Made by a program: the position numbers and the translations under genes. The notes beneath the pieces are model-generated. The model was not told the DNA's origin. It saw only the letters and a list, made by a program, of their open reading frames with translations, and searched no databases. A stretch of DNA of 64,000 bases from Methylotuvimicrobium alcaliphilum 20Z (GTDB lineage: Bacteria; Pseudomonadota; Gammaproteobacteria; Methylococcales; Methylomonadaceae), in assembly GCF_000968535.2 (NCBI RefSeq), contig NC_016112.1, forward strand, positions 1,922,001 to 1,986,000, in the 5' to 3' direction. Positions 33,602 through 42,984 of the stretch are shown here, piece by piece. Position 1 is the stretch's first letter; each line of letters opens with the position of its first letter.

Positions 33602-34991
33602 ATTTAGAACGCGGCTCATCTTGAGTCACCTGGCCGTTATTGTTGTCATCCTGACAAGCGTTGGTTTTGCCGCTTACTGGATGCTTTCCCGAGCGGTGTA
33701 TAACCAACTCGATGCGGCTTTGTTGGCCGTCGCGGAAACGGAAGCAGCGGTGTTGTCGTCGAGTCCGTACCGAGCCATCAAGCTTAACGATACCTTGTCG
33801 GGTTCCGATAGGCTCTCTTTTGCTCGTATCGACCGATTGATACAGGTTGTAGATAGCGAGGGCAAGGTACTGGCCCAGAGTGCCAACTTAGGGAATACGC
33901 AACTACCGGTACTGGCCAACCTATCGGCATTGTTCGCGAATAGTGAAACTGTCTTTGAAACGCTGTTCTCGTTCGGCGACGAACCGGTGCGCATGGTGTC
34001 GATGCCGATCGATCGGCTGGATACGCCCGTAATCGTACAAGTGGCCGGATCGTTGGACGATGTTCACAATGTCTTGAATGTCGCCAGCTTGCTTTTCGTG
34101 ATGATGACGCTCGGTTTACTCACTGCAGTAGCCGGTGTCGGGTTGTCGTTGACCCGCAAGGCGTTTCAAGCGATTGAAAATATCGTTCAGCGAGCGCAGC
34201 ACATCAATGAAGCTAATTTAAACGAGCGCTTGCCGCATCCGGGAAGTCGAGATGAAATCGGAAACCTAGTAGATACACTGAATGAAATGCTCGATCGTAT
34301 CGAGCGTAGCTTTGAAGTGCAGCGCCGATTCACGGCCGATGCCTCTCACGAGCTGCGTTCGCCGTTATCGCGATTGCGCACGGAGCTTGAAATCAGTCTG
34401 CGCCGTTCCCGCGATCCGTCGGAATATCATGAAACCTTGCAATCTTGTATGGATGAAGTCGAACGATTGACCTTGATTGTCGAGGAGTTGCTCGTTCTTG
34501 CTCGCATGGATGCCGGTCTGGAGCGTCGCTCGACAGAAACGGTTTCTCTGAATGCGATCGTCGAAGCGACAGTCAAGCGCATGCAATCGATGGCCGGCAA
34601 ACGCGATGTGCAAATTATCGCCGAGCCGATGCCGCAGGTCGTCACCAATATGGCTTATGGATCGGTCGATCTGATTCTGACCAACTTACTGGATAACGCC
34701 GTGAAATTTTCTCCGCCCGGCGGCCGCGTTTCGGTTCGTTTGGTCGTTACAGAAAACGAGGCGGCGCTTAGCGTTTGCGATAACGGGCCGGGTATTGATC
34801 AGGATGAGCAGCAACGAATCTTTGAGCGATTTTATCGTGGTTCGGTTGCTTCAACGAGGCATGTTGCCGGAGCGGGTCTAGGTTTGGCACTTTCGCAAGC
34901 CATTGCATGCGGTCATGGTGGCTATATCGAAATGACGAATAATGATGAAGGCGGATCTTTTTTTATTTTCAAATTTCCGTTGGCGCGCTAA
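33594..34991 (+). CDS. Sensor histidine kinase (HAMP, HisKA, HATPase)
   Basis: A 465-residue inner-membrane kinase. TM1 is at about 9-31. A periplasmic sensor domain spans about 32-155 with no recognised fold. TM2 is near 160-182. A HAMP linker precedes the H-box FTADASHELRSPLSRLRTEL. The N-box LTNLLDNAVKFSP, G1 DNGPGID and G2 GAGLGLALSQAI are intact. The start is taken at the ATG at 33594; a GTG at 33585 would add three residues. The signal is not known. It is paired with the OmpR-type regulator just upstream. Confidence 0.9.
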   Translation: MLKFRTRLILSHLAVIVVILTSVGFAAYWMLSRAVYNQLDAALLAVAETEAAVLSSSPYRAIKLNDTLSGSDRLSFARIDRLIQVVDSEGKVLAQSANLGNTQLPVLANLSALFANSETVFETLFSFGDEPVRMVSMPIDRLDTPVIVQVAGSLDDVHNVLNVASLLFVMMTLGLLTAVAGVGLSLTRKAFQAIENIVQRAQHINEANLNERLPHPGSRDEIGNLVDTLNEMLDRIERSFEVQRRFTADASHELRSPLSRLRTELEISLRRSRDPSEYHETLQSCMDEVERLTLIVEELLVLARMDAGLERRSTETVSLNAIVEATVKRMQSMAGKRDVQIIAEPMPQVVTNMAYGSVDLILTNLLDNAVKFSPPGGRVSVRLVVTENEAALSVCDNGPGIDQDEQQRIFERFYRGSVASTRHVAGAGLGLALSQAIACGHGGYIEMTNNDEGGSFFIFKFPLAR

Positions 34992-35007
34992 TGGCAGGGT
35001 CTTTGTT

Positions 35008-35741
35008 ATACCTTTCGCACTTCAAATTTCGGCAGTGCTAGAGGAGGCGCCTGGGTGTCCGGTCGATTTTCGCTCCTCGGCAATTGCTCCTGCATTGCCC
35101 TAATACACGCCATCCGTGGCGTAATGCAAAATCGACATTCACGTCATCCATGGCGCTCATAAAGGCTTTCCTGATTAGCAAGTTTCTTCAGCTAAAGCCC
35201 AAAGATCAGCATATCCTTAGCAGGACGGGGTTCGCAAGCCATGCGCGTCAAGCTAAAAACGGCCAACCCACATCACGCTCTTTCCCAAGCTCCAGCTAGG
35301 GAAAGACACCCCGGAAGCTCCAGCTTCCTGTGACCGATACAAGCTCCGCACACTCTCAGTCAACCCCAACTTGCTCGTTCAATCTTTCTTGATTGTCGGG
35401 AAGCTAGAGCTTCCTGAAAAGGTTACCCAAGCTGGAGCTTGGGTAACAGCATATTTTAGTTTTTGCGACTACGACTGGCCCCTGCTCGGACACTTAGCTT
35501 CGGCAAGCTGAAGCATCTTGCTAATCAGGAAGGCTTTTGCCAGCATGGAGCTCATGGACGTATTTACCCAGCACCTAAATTCCATAGCCCATTGGCCATG
35601 GTTAATTGTCTTGGATAATTCATCCAGCACCTAAATAAGCCATGATTTTGAATCATTGCCAAAGACCTATGGAATTTAGGTGCTAGGTTCACGGCGTCCT
35701 TTAGCGGACACCCAGGCGTCGAATTTTGAGCTACGACGGGA
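35008..35741. repeat. Composite repeat, family 2, with two nested insertions
   Basis: The outer ends are the family-2 ends (ATACCTTTCGCACTTCAAAT at the left; GAATTTTGAGCTACGACGGG at the right). The copy is enlarged to about 734 bp by the element at 35170-35529 and by a second module at about 35569-35686 whose ends read AGCACCTAAATTCCATAG and CTATGGAATTTAGGTGCT. This second module recurs at 39798-39862 and 45579-45704. It fills the gap between the kinase gene and ppdK. Confidence 0.8.
35170..35529. mobile_element. MITE-like element with 24-bp inverted ends and 8-bp target duplication
   Basis: The left end CCTGATTAGCAAGTTTCTTC and the right end (inverted) CCTGATTAGCAAGATGCTTC, continuing AGCT, match at 22 of 24 bases. 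AAGGCTTT flanks the element directly on both sides (35162-35169 and 35530-35537). The undisturbed family-2 copy at 4167 has only one such sequence (AAAGGCTTTGCC). The interior holds hairpins of the GCTCCAGC type and no coding sequence, so mobilisation would need a transposase in trans. Confidence 0.8.
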
Positions 35742-35755
35742 GATTTGCGTTACCG

Positions 35756-38506
35756 TCAATACTCTATGTTGTATTCGTTTTCAAGCAACTTGGCATGAGC
35801 GGCTGCGAGTCTTGCAATAGGGATTCTAGGCGCCGAGCAGGATACATAATCCAGTTTGATATGATGGCAAAAGCGGATCGATTCCGGATGTCCGCCTTGT
35901 TCGCCGCAAATACCTACTTTGATATCGGGCCGGGTTTGTCGGCCTGATTCAACTGTCATTTTCATCAATTGACCGACACCCTTAGCGTCGAGCACTTCAA
36001 ACGGGTTATCCGCTAGTAGCCCGGATTCATTGTACAAAGGCAGGAATTTGTTTTCGGCGTCTTCTCTGGAAAACGAAAAGGTCGCCTGCGTCAGATCGTT
36101 GGTACCGAACGAGAAAAATTCGGCGACATCGGCCAGTTTTGCCGCGCGCGTGCAAGCTCTGACGGTTTCGACCATTGTGCCGAATTTGAATTCCAAGTCT
36201 ATGCCATACTGTTTTTCGACCTCTTTTTGAATTTGATCGACATAAGATTTGACTTTGATCAATTCCTGAACGGTAATAACTTGAGGCACCATGATTTCGG
36301 GCAAAATCGGTTTGCGTTGCTTAATACATAGCGCTGCCGCTTCAAGAATCGATCGGATCTGCATTTGGTAGATTTCGGGATAAGACATGCCGAGCCGAAC
36401 GCCGCGATGGCCGAGCATCGGGTTTACTTCGTAGAGTTCTTTGACCTTACTCAGCATCAATTCCTTTTTTGCGATCGCTTTGTTGATGACCTCTTCGTTC
36501 AGATGATTGAACGGCGACGGCAATAAGGCATGAGAACCCAAGGTGTCGAGCGTAACTTGTTGGCCTTGAATCATGATTTTATATTGATTCAAGGCCCGGA
36601 TTTCATCTTCCAGTTGATGTTCGCCGGGCAGGAACTCATGCATCGGCGGGTCCAACAGGCGGACCGTGACCGGGTAAGGCGACATGGCCTCAAAAAGTTC
36701 TTGGAAATCGTCGCGTTGAATCGGGAATAATTTGGCTAAAGCTTCCTGGCGCGCTTCCTTGTTGCCGGCAAGAATCATATCGATGACGAGCGGCAGGCGG
36801 TCGGAGGCATTAAACATGCGTTCGGTGCGGCATAAACCGATTCCGGTAGCCCCATAACTTGCAGCCAAGCGGGCGCGTTCCGGCGTATCGACATTGGCAT
36901 GCACTTCCAATTCGGCAACTTCATCGGCCCAAGATAACAGGGTTTTCAATTCATCCGAAAAAGAGGGTTCGATCGTGGGGATTCTGCCTAAAAAGATCAA
37001 GCCGGTACTGCCGTCGATTGTGATCATATCGCCTTCACGGATATGCAATTCGCCGATGATGGCTTGACGCGAGCGCACATCGATTTTGATGTCCTCGGCA
37101 CCGGCTACGCAAGCCTTGCCCATGCCTCTGGCGACAACAGCGGCATGCGAAGTTTTCCCGCCGCGACTGGTCAGAATGCCTTGCGCGGCAAAAAAACCGT
37201 GAATATCCTCGGGCTTGGTTTCTTCTCTCAGTAAAATGACCGCTTCACCCGCACGACCTAATTGTTCGGCCGTGTCGGCTTCGAATACGCATTTACCGCA
37301 GGCCGCGCCTGGCGAAGCCGGTAAGCCTTGTGCAACCGCTTCGGCTGTTGAATTAGGGTCGAGTTGCGGATGCAAAAGTTGTTCAAGCAATTCCGGGTTG
37401 ATCCGCAATAAGGCGCGTTTTTTGTCGATCAAGCCTTCGGCAACCATTTCGACCGACGTTCTGACCATCGCAGCTGCATTCATTTTGCCGTTACGCGTTT
37501 GCAGGCAATAGAGTATACCTCGCTCGATCGTGTATTCGTAATCCTGAACTTCTTTGTAATGGGTTTCGAGTTTATTGCGTAATTCGACCAGTTGCCGGTA
37601 AAGGTCGGGCATTTCATTGGCAAGTTCGTGCACCGGTTTCGGAGTGCGAATACCGGCCACGACATCTTCGCCTTGTGCATTGACTAAATATTCGCCATAC
37701 ATCTCATTGGCGCCGGTTCCCGGGTTGCGTGTAAAGCCGACCCCGGTCGCGCAGTCGTTGCCCATGTTGCCGAATACCATCGTCACGACATTAACTGCGG
37801 TGCCGTTGGCCATTTTCGGCGTGATATGGAATTCCCGGCGGTAATCGACCGCGCGTTTACCCATCCATGAATTAAAAACCGCTTTTATCGATAGTTCCAG
37901 TTGTTCATAGACGTCTTCAGGAAAGGGTTTGCCGGTTTCTTCGTGAACCACTTGCAGGAACAGTTCGCTGATTTGGCGTAAATGTTCGGAGTCGAGACCG
38001 ACATCGGCTTTAATGCCGGCTTGTTTCTTAATGGCATCAAAATGCTGGTCGAATTTTTCGTCGTCAATACCCAAAGCGACCTTGCCGAACAGTTGAATGA
38101 AGCGCCGATACGCGTCATAGGCAAAACGCGGGTCGCCGGTTTGATCGATCAAGCCGGCTAGGGTTTGTTTGTTGAGACCAAGGTTTAAAATCGTATCCAT
38201 CATGCCGGGCATCGATATCGCCGAGCCTGAACGTACCGAGACTAGTAACGGGTTGTCGCGGCCGCCGAATTGTTTTTCGGTTTGCGTTTCGACTTCGGTA
38301 ATGTGAGCTTTGACTTCATCCATTAAGCCGTCGGGTAAGCGCTGGTTATTTATATAATCTAGGCACGCGGTCGTAGTTATGACAAATCCTGGTGGAACGT
38401 TGAGTCCGATTTGCGTCATTTCGCAAAGATTCGCGCCTTTTCCGCCCAATAGCATTTTGTTTTTGCCGTCGCCTTTTTGGAACGAGTAAATATATTTTTC
38501 AGTCAT
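35756..38506 (-). CDS. ppdK: Pyruvate, phosphate dikinase
   Basis: A 916-residue enzyme interconverting pyruvate + ATP + phosphate and PEP + AMP + pyrophosphate. The N-terminal ATP-grasp part starts YIYSFQKGDGKNKMLLGGKG. The central phosphohistidine domain has GGKTSHAAVVARGMGKACVA with the catalytic His. The C-terminal TIM barrel has GIGLCRTERMF, the CGEQGGHPESI segment with the catalytic Cys, and GTNDLTQ. The length fits the bacterial family. In methanotrophs it works together with PPi-dependent phosphofructokinase. It is monocistronic; upstream on the right is a 160-bp gap before the HDAC-like gene. Confidence 0.95.
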   Translation of the reverse strand: MTEKYIYSFQKGDGKNKMLLGGKGANLCEMTQIGLNVPPGFVITTTACLDYINNQRLPDGLMDEVKAHITEVETQTEKQFGGRDNPLLVSVRSGSAISMPGMMDTILNLGLNKQTLAGLIDQTGDPRFAYDAYRRFIQLFGKVALGIDDEKFDQHFDAIKKQAGIKADVGLDSEHLRQISELFLQVVHEETGKPFPEDVYEQLELSIKAVFNSWMGKRAVDYRREFHITPKMANGTAVNVVTMVFGNMGNDCATGVGFTRNPGTGANEMYGEYLVNAQGEDVVAGIRTPKPVHELANEMPDLYRQLVELRNKLETHYKEVQDYEYTIERGILYCLQTRNGKMNAAAMVRTSVEMVAEGLIDKKRALLRINPELLEQLLHPQLDPNSTAEAVAQGLPASPGAACGKCVFEADTAEQLGRAGEAVILLREETKPEDIHGFFAAQGILTSRGGKTSHAAVVARGMGKACVAGAEDIKIDVRSRQAIIGELHIREGDMITIDGSTGLIFLGRIPTIEPSFSDELKTLLSWADEVAELEVHANVDTPERARLAASYGATGIGLCRTERMFNASDRLPLVIDMILAGNKEARQEALAKLFPIQRDDFQELFEAMSPYPVTVRLLDPPMHEFLPGEHQLEDEIRALNQYKIMIQGQQVTLDTLGSHALLPSPFNHLNEEVINKAIAKKELMLSKVKELYEVNPMLGHRGVRLGMSYPEIYQMQIRSILEAAALCIKQRKPILPEIMVPQVITVQELIKVKSYVDQIQKEVEKQYGIDLEFKFGTMVETVRACTRAAKLADVAEFFSFGTNDLTQATFSFSREDAENKFLPLYNESGLLADNPFEVLDAKGVGQLMKMTVESGRQTRPDIKVGICGEQGGHPESIRFCHHIKLDYVSCSAPRIPIARLAAAHAKLLENEYNIEY

Positions 38507-38669
38507 GGTAGATCCGTATTTGAGCTGATGGAAAAAAGAGAGGGGTCTATAAGGGTTTCGTGATAAATAACGTCCTGGAACTATGAGCGTTGTTGAAGGT
38601 TCGGTAAAATAGAGAAGTTATTTACGACCAAATCCTAAATACCTTTAGGATACGGTAATTCGTGATAAA

Positions 38670-39617
38670 TTAAAAAGCGTTTCTAACAGGATTCATGAGG
38701 GATTTAACATGAGCGGCAACGCTCTCGGCCAAAGCTTTAATATGATAGCCACCTTCCAATACGGATAAAACCCGACCCTTTGCGCTTTCTTCGGCAATCG
38801 CTTTTATATGCTCGGTGACCCACTGGTAATCTTCCGTAGATAGCCGAATGCCGGCTAACGGGTCGTTTTGGTGAGCGTCGAATCCGGCGGATATCAATAT
38901 CAAATCGGGCTTGAAATTTTGAACCGCCGGTAAAATAATCGAGCTGTACAACTGCCTGAATTCGTCGCTGGAAGATCCAGGATGCAGCGGCACATTTACG
39001 ATGTTGCCGACGCCGGTTTCCTTGGGGTGCCCCGTGCCGGGATAATGGGGCATTTCATGAGACGAAGCGTAGAGTATCTGAGGTTGTTTGTAAAACGCGG
39101 CTTGTGTTCCATTGCCGTGATGCACGTCGAAATCGATGATCGCAATCTTGCCGAGGGAATAATGCAACCGTGCGTATTCCGCCGCGATGGCAATATTATT
39201 GAATAGGCAAAAGCCCATCGGTCGATCGGGTTCGGCATGATGTCCGGGCGGACGAACCGCGCAAAAAGCGGAAGTCGCCTGATGCGTGCAGAGTTTATCC
39301 ACTGCATCGCAAACGGCAGCGACCGCGAGTAAGGCGGCGGTCCCGGAGCCGGGAGAGAGGATGGTGTCGTGATCGAGCGCATGCAAGCCCTGGTGGGGAA
39401 TGCTGTTGAGAATGCCGTCGATCATAGCTGGACTATGAATTAACGCAACTTTTTCTTGAAGATCATCACGCCATTTAGCTTGCACCCGGATCAAGCGCTT
39501 AAAATTCGGCGCGTTTAAGGCTTCGTCGATTGCCAGTAGCCTAGCGGCGCATTCTGGATGACCGGGGCCGGTATCATGCTCTAAAAAGGCTGGGTGTGAG
39601 TAATACAGTGTAGGCAT
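38670..39617 (-). CDS. Histone deacetylase-family (AcuC/HdaH-like) amidohydrolase
   Basis: A 315-residue arginase/deacetylase-fold enzyme. PTLYYSHPAFLEHDTGPGHP opens the domain. RPPGHHAEPDRPMGFCLFNN holds the catalytic His pair. IIDFDVHHGNGTQ holds the zinc ligands Asp and His. LILISAGFDAHQNDPL gives the third zinc Asp, and LEGGYHI closes it. Substrates of bacterial members are acetylated polyamines, acetoin-related compounds or protein lysines; not decidable here. It is on the same strand as ppdK, 163 bp upstream, perhaps separately transcribed. Confidence 0.9.
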   Translation of the reverse strand: MPTLYYSHPAFLEHDTGPGHPECAARLLAIDEALNAPNFKRLIRVQAKWRDDLQEKVALIHSPAMIDGILNSIPHQGLHALDHDTILSPGSGTAALLAVAAVCDAVDKLCTHQATSAFCAVRPPGHHAEPDRPMGFCLFNNIAIAAEYARLHYSLGKIAIIDFDVHHGNGTQAAFYKQPQILYASSHEMPHYPGTGHPKETGVGNIVNVPLHPGSSSDEFRQLYSSIILPAVQNFKPDLILISAGFDAHQNDPLAGIRLSTEDYQWVTEHIKAIAEESAKGRVLSVLEGGYHIKALAESVAAHVKSLMNPVRNAF

Positions 39618-39738
39618 GCGTTTAAATTCTATCTATTAAACAATGGCTTGGGATTTTTTTGCAGTGAATGGTGAATAGTGAATAGGCGAAATAAGACTTA
39701 TTGTTATTCATTGTAATATCGTTAAGTTCTCCGCTTTT

Positions 39739-39965
39739 ATACCCATCGCAGATCAAAATTCGGCACCAGGGTGTCCGTCAAAGGACGCCGTGAACCCAGC
39801 ACCTAAATTCCATAGGTCTTTGGCAATAATTCAAAATCATGGCTTATTTAGGTGCTGAGTAAATACATCCCTGTAGGCTCTATGCCAGCTCCATGCTGGC
39901 AAAGCCTTTGCCGCACACCCTGGCGCCTCCTCAGGCACTGCCCAAATTTGAAGTGCGAAAGGTAT
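39739..39965. repeat. Palindromic repeat, family 2, with AGCACCTAAAT module
   Basis: The left end ATACCCATCGCAGATCAAAA and the right end ATTTGAAGTGCGAAAGGTAT are the reverse orientation of the copy at 4167. At 39798-39862 it carries a short version of the module AGCACCTAAATTCCATAG...ATTTAGGTGCT, inserted between GTGAACC and GAGTAAATAC. It ends 6 bp before the stop of the protease gene, so it forms that gene's 3' flank. Confidence 0.85.
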
Positions 39966-39970
39966 AGTCA

Positions 39971-40486
39971 TTATTCCTTTTCGTAATTATTCAGGTTACT
40001 TTGCACGGATGTCGAATTTTTTGCAGTTTCGAATGTTTTTCGATCCGGTTTGCCTTGGAGATAGGATGCTCCCGGGTCGATAATAAATTGACCGCGCATC
40101 GCGGTTCTACCTAGCAACATACGGAATTTCATGTTGTCGCGATTGGTTAGAGTCAGTTCTGCTGTGATCAGTGAAGTGCCAAGAAGAAGTTCGGTTTCAA
40201 TCACATAACGGCGACTTTTGTGTCCGCCGGAGTCGGTAACCATACGCAGATCTTTAACTTGGGCATGGCATTCGATAACCGTATCGATGCGGTTTTGGTC
40301 GGGGTGAATGTTAAACATGATCCAATGATCTTTGCCTTTTTTATAAGGGTCGATATAAAAGGCGTGTAATGCCGAAGTGCGAGCGCCGGTATCGATTTTG
40401 GCTTTTATCCGGGGAATATTTAAACCCGGCAAGGCCAGCCATTCTCTCCAGCCTAATTTTGGCAGTTCAACAAATTCTGAAGTCAT
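39971..40486 (-). CDS. RimK-associated retropepsin-like protease
   Basis: A 171-residue protein of the family annotated as ATP-dependent zinc protease or RimB-like retropepsin. The aspartic-protease-like motif KAKIDTGARTSALHA is near residue 26-40. VTDSGGHKSRRYVIE and MLLGRTAMRGQFIIDP follow. Members accompany RimK/LysX-type glutamate ligases and trim poly-glutamate tails (family knowledge); no such ligase is seen nearby. The start is taken at the ATG at 40486 (MTSEFVELPKLGW); the upstream TTG/ATT-type starts would read into the ispG terminator hairpin. It follows ispG on the minus strand but is separated by that terminator. Confidence 0.82.
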   Translation of the reverse strand: MTSEFVELPKLGWREWLALPGLNIPRIKAKIDTGARTSALHAFYIDPYKKGKDHWIMFNIHPDQNRIDTVIECHAQVKDLRMVTDSGGHKSRRYVIETELLLGTSLITAELTLTNRDNMKFRMLLGRTAMRGQFIIDPGASYLQGKPDRKTFETAKNSTSVQSNLNNYEKE

Positions 40487-40500
40487 GGTGTTTGATCCAT

Positions 40501-40530
40501 TAAAAAGCCCCGGTATCAAAACCAGGGCTT
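40501..40530 (-). terminator. Rho-independent terminator of ispG
   Basis: On the minus strand AAGCCCTGGT-TTTGAT-ACCGGGGCTT forms a 10-bp stem with one G-T pair, followed by TTTAAT. It begins 12 bases after the ispG stop. It should separate ispG from the protease gene downstream. Confidence 0.8.
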
Positions 40531-40541
40531 AGGGTAGCCTG

Positions 40542-41768
40542 CTACTGAGCTGTGGTTCCGTAGTGCGTTTCAATATAGCGTTCGACCAGCGCTTGAAATT
40601 CTTCGGCTATATGATCGCCTTTCAAGGTCACTGTTTTGACACCGTCTTCATAAACCGGAGCAACCGGGGTTTCTCCGGTGCCGGGCAAGCTGATGCCGAT
40701 GCTGGCATTCTTACTTTCTCCGGGACCATTGACGACACAACCCATGACCGCGACTTCCATTTCTTCGACGCCGGGATATTTAGTGCGCCAAGACGGCATA
40801 CTGACGCGTAGATAATTTTGAATTTCCATCGCCAATTTTTGGAAATAGTCGCTGGTTGTTCGGCCGCAGCCTGGGCAGGCGATAACCATCGGAGTAAAGG
40901 AACGAAAGCCCATGGTTTGCAAGATTTCCTGTGCGACTACAACTTCTTGGGTTCTGGCCGTGCCGGGTTCCGGTGTTAGCGAGATGCGAATCGTGTCTCC
41001 GATGCCCTGTTGCATAAGCACGGATAGAGCGGCCGAAGATGCCACGATGCCTTTCGAGCCCATGCCGGCTTCGGTTAGGCCGAGGTGTAACGCGTAATCG
41101 CAGCGTTTACTTAGATCTTGATAAATTCTGATCAATTCCTGAACGTTGCTGATTTTACAAGACAATAAAATTTTGTTGGCGGGTAGGCCTATTTCTTCGG
41201 CGCGGGCCGCGCTTTCGAGTGCCGAAACGATGATTGCTTCTCGAGTAACGGCAGGTAGTTCGTCCGGATTTTCTTTTTGTCTGTTTTCATCCAAAAGGCG
41301 CGTTAAAACCGCTTGATCCAGGCTACCGCCGTTAACGCCGATTCGAACGGGCTTGTCGTAGCGGCAAGCGAACTCGATCATTTGTTGAAATTGTGGATCG
41401 CGGTTTTTACCTCGTCCGACATTTCCGGGATTGATGCGATATTTATCTAAGGCTTCGGCGCAGGCGGGGTATTTTTCGAGTAATTTATGTCCGTTAAAAT
41501 GGAAATCGCCGACGATCGGAACGGTAAAGCCTTTTTGATTGAGTTGGTTGCGGATTTCAGGAACGGCTTTAGCCGCGTCTTCGGAGTTGACGGTAATACG
41601 GACGATTTCCGATCCGGCCTTCGACAGTTCCATGACTTGGTTGACTGTTGCTTTGATATCGGCGGTATCGGTATTGGTCATTGATTGAACGACGATTGGC
41701 GCGCCGCCGCCCACTTTGATGTCGCCGATTTGAACTTGATGGGTAATTTTTCTTGGGCTGATTGACAT
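40542..41768 (-). CDS. ispG: (E)-4-hydroxy-3-methylbut-2-enyl-diphosphate synthase IspG
   Basis: A 408-residue [4Fe-4S] enzyme of the MEP isoprenoid pathway. It converts MEcPP to HMBPP, feeding quinones and hopanoids. The N-terminal TIM-barrel domain opens with [17 protein letters not shown] and continues with [12 protein letters not shown]. The C-terminal iron-sulfur domain has [12 protein letters not shown] and GCVVNGPGE, which provide the three cysteines and the Glu ligand. The length is slightly above the E. coli protein (372), as in many gammaproteobacteria. Divergent from the metallophosphoesterase gene; the terminator at 40501-40530 closes the unit. Confidence 0.95.
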   Translation of the reverse strand: MSISPRKITHQVQIGDIKVGGGAPIVVQSMTNTDTADIKATVNQVMELSKAGSEIVRITVNSEDAAKAVPEIRNQLNQKGFTVPIVGDFHFNGHKLLEKYPACAEALDKYRINPGNVGRGKNRDPQFQQMIEFACRYDKPVRIGVNGGSLDQAVLTRLLDENRQKENPDELPAVTREAIIVSALESAARAEEIGLPANKILLSCKISNVQELIRIYQDLSKRCDYALHLGLTEAGMGSKGIVASSAALSVLMQQGIGDTIRISLTPEPGTARTQEVVVAQEILQTMGFRSFTPMVIACPGCGRTTSDYFQKLAMEIQNYLRVSMPSWRTKYPGVEEMEVAVMGCVVNGPGESKNASIGISLPGTGETPVAPVYEDGVKTVTLKGDHIAEEFQALVERYIETHYGTTAQ

Positions 41769-41855
41769 AGACTTAAATCTTTATGGAAATGGTTGACATT
41801 ATCTGAAAGAATGACTCAATTATACTCTATGCGGACAATTCTAAAGAGTTAAATC

Positions 41856-42584
41856 GTGAAGATTAATTATTTTTCTGATGTTCATTTGGAATTCGGTAAT
41901 TTACAAACACCGAGCAATGACGCTGACATCATCATTGCCGCCGGCGATATCGGTGTAAACAAACAGGGAGTTGATTGGCTGAAAACCTTCAATAAACCGG
42001 TCATTTATGTGGCCGGCAATCACGAGTTTTATACCGGGGAATATCATGATGTGCTGAAAATGTTACGAATGGAATGCGCGGGAAGCCGAGTTCATTTTTT
42101 GGAAAATAATCTCTTCGTTTATCAGGATGTCAGGTTTCTGGGATGCACGCTATGGGCGGATTTAATGATAGACGGAGTAGAGACGGCTGAGGCGTTAGGG
42201 AAAACTTTGAATGATTTTAGAAAAATCGCCTACAACGGTCATGCTTTCGATATTGAAAGCTTTTATAAATTACATCAGCGATCGAAACAATGGCTTGAAG
42301 CCGAATTGCGACGGCCGTTCGACGGCAAAACCGTAGTAGTGACACATCATGCGCCTACTTCATGGAGTTGGAACGATTCGCCTTATGCATTGAAAAAATT
42401 TGCTTATTGTAATGATTTAAAAGCCTTTTTGCATGAGTACGAGGTAGCGGCTTGGTTTCATGGCCATGTGCACAGTATAAGCGATTATCGTATCGCCGGC
42501 GCTCGAATTCTTTGCAATCCGAGAGGTTATATGGGGCGTAAAACGGTTGACGGTTTTGATGTGAATAAGGTCGTTGAGATTTGA
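41856..42584 (+). CDS. Metallophosphoesterase
   Basis: A 242-residue calcineurin-like phosphoesterase with all metal motifs: YFSDVHLEFG (1-11), IIAAGDIGV, VAGNHEFYTGEY, VVTHHAPTSWSW and WFHGHVHSISDYRI. The substrate is unknown; such stand-alone enzymes act on nucleotides or phosphodiesters. The GTG start at 41856 is behind AAGAG. It faces away from ispG across an 87-bp gap that must hold both promoters. The downstream 400 bp contains a family-2 repeat. Confidence 0.88.
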   Translation: MKINYFSDVHLEFGNLQTPSNDADIIIAAGDIGVNKQGVDWLKTFNKPVIYVAGNHEFYTGEYHDVLKMLRMECAGSRVHFLENNLFVYQDVRFLGCTLWADLMIDGVETAEALGKTLNDFRKIAYNGHAFDIESFYKLHQRSKQWLEAELRRPFDGKTVVVTHHAPTSWSWNDSPYALKKFAYCNDLKAFLHEYEVAAWFHGHVHSISDYRIAGARILCNPRGYMGRKTVDGFDVNKVVEI

Positions 42585-42644
42585 TGGCTGTGTGTGGGGT
42601 TAGCAGTGAGCGGTTAGCGGTAAGTCGTGAAGGGTAAGTGTAAG

Positions 42645-42803
42645 TATGCCCCTCGTAGATCAAAATTCGGCGCCGGGGTGCCCGTCAAAGGACGCCGTGA
42701 ATACGTCCCTGTAGGCTCTATGCCAGCTCCATGCTGGCAAAGCCTTAGCCGAGCACCCCGGCACCTCCTCAGGCACTGCCGAAATTTGAAGTACGAAAGG
42801 TAT
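42645..42803. repeat. Palindromic repeat, family 2, compact copy
   Basis: The left end ATGCCCCTCGTAGATCAAAA and the right end ATTTGAAGTACGAAAGGTAT are inverted, with GCGCCGGGGTGCCCGTCAAA and GAGCACCCCGGCACCTCCTC inside. At 159 bp it has no inserted module. The interior keeps the TGCCAGC...GCTGGCA palindrome. It lies between the phosphoesterase and ftsK genes. Confidence 0.85.
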
Positions 42804-42921
42804 ATTCTTTCCCTTCCCGGATCTTCACCGAAATTTGAAATTCTGCTTTCGGCAGTTTCCGCATCGACGAATGTGCGCTAGGTTAGCGATCATCTATTTT
42901 TCCCGGTCTTGGGCTAATTCA

Positions 42922-42950
42922 TGTTATATATTCAATTAATCATCTATAAT
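42922..42950 (+). promoter_or_regulatory. Possible sigma-70 promoter of ftsK
   Basis: A perfect -10 box TATAAT at 42945-42950 with TGTTAT 17 bp upstream as a poor -35. Transcription would start about 28 bases before the ftsK ATG. Supported only by the -10 box and position. Confidence 0.35.
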
Positions 42951-42984
42951 GATGTTTTATCGAATAAATCAAGAGAACTTGTTT

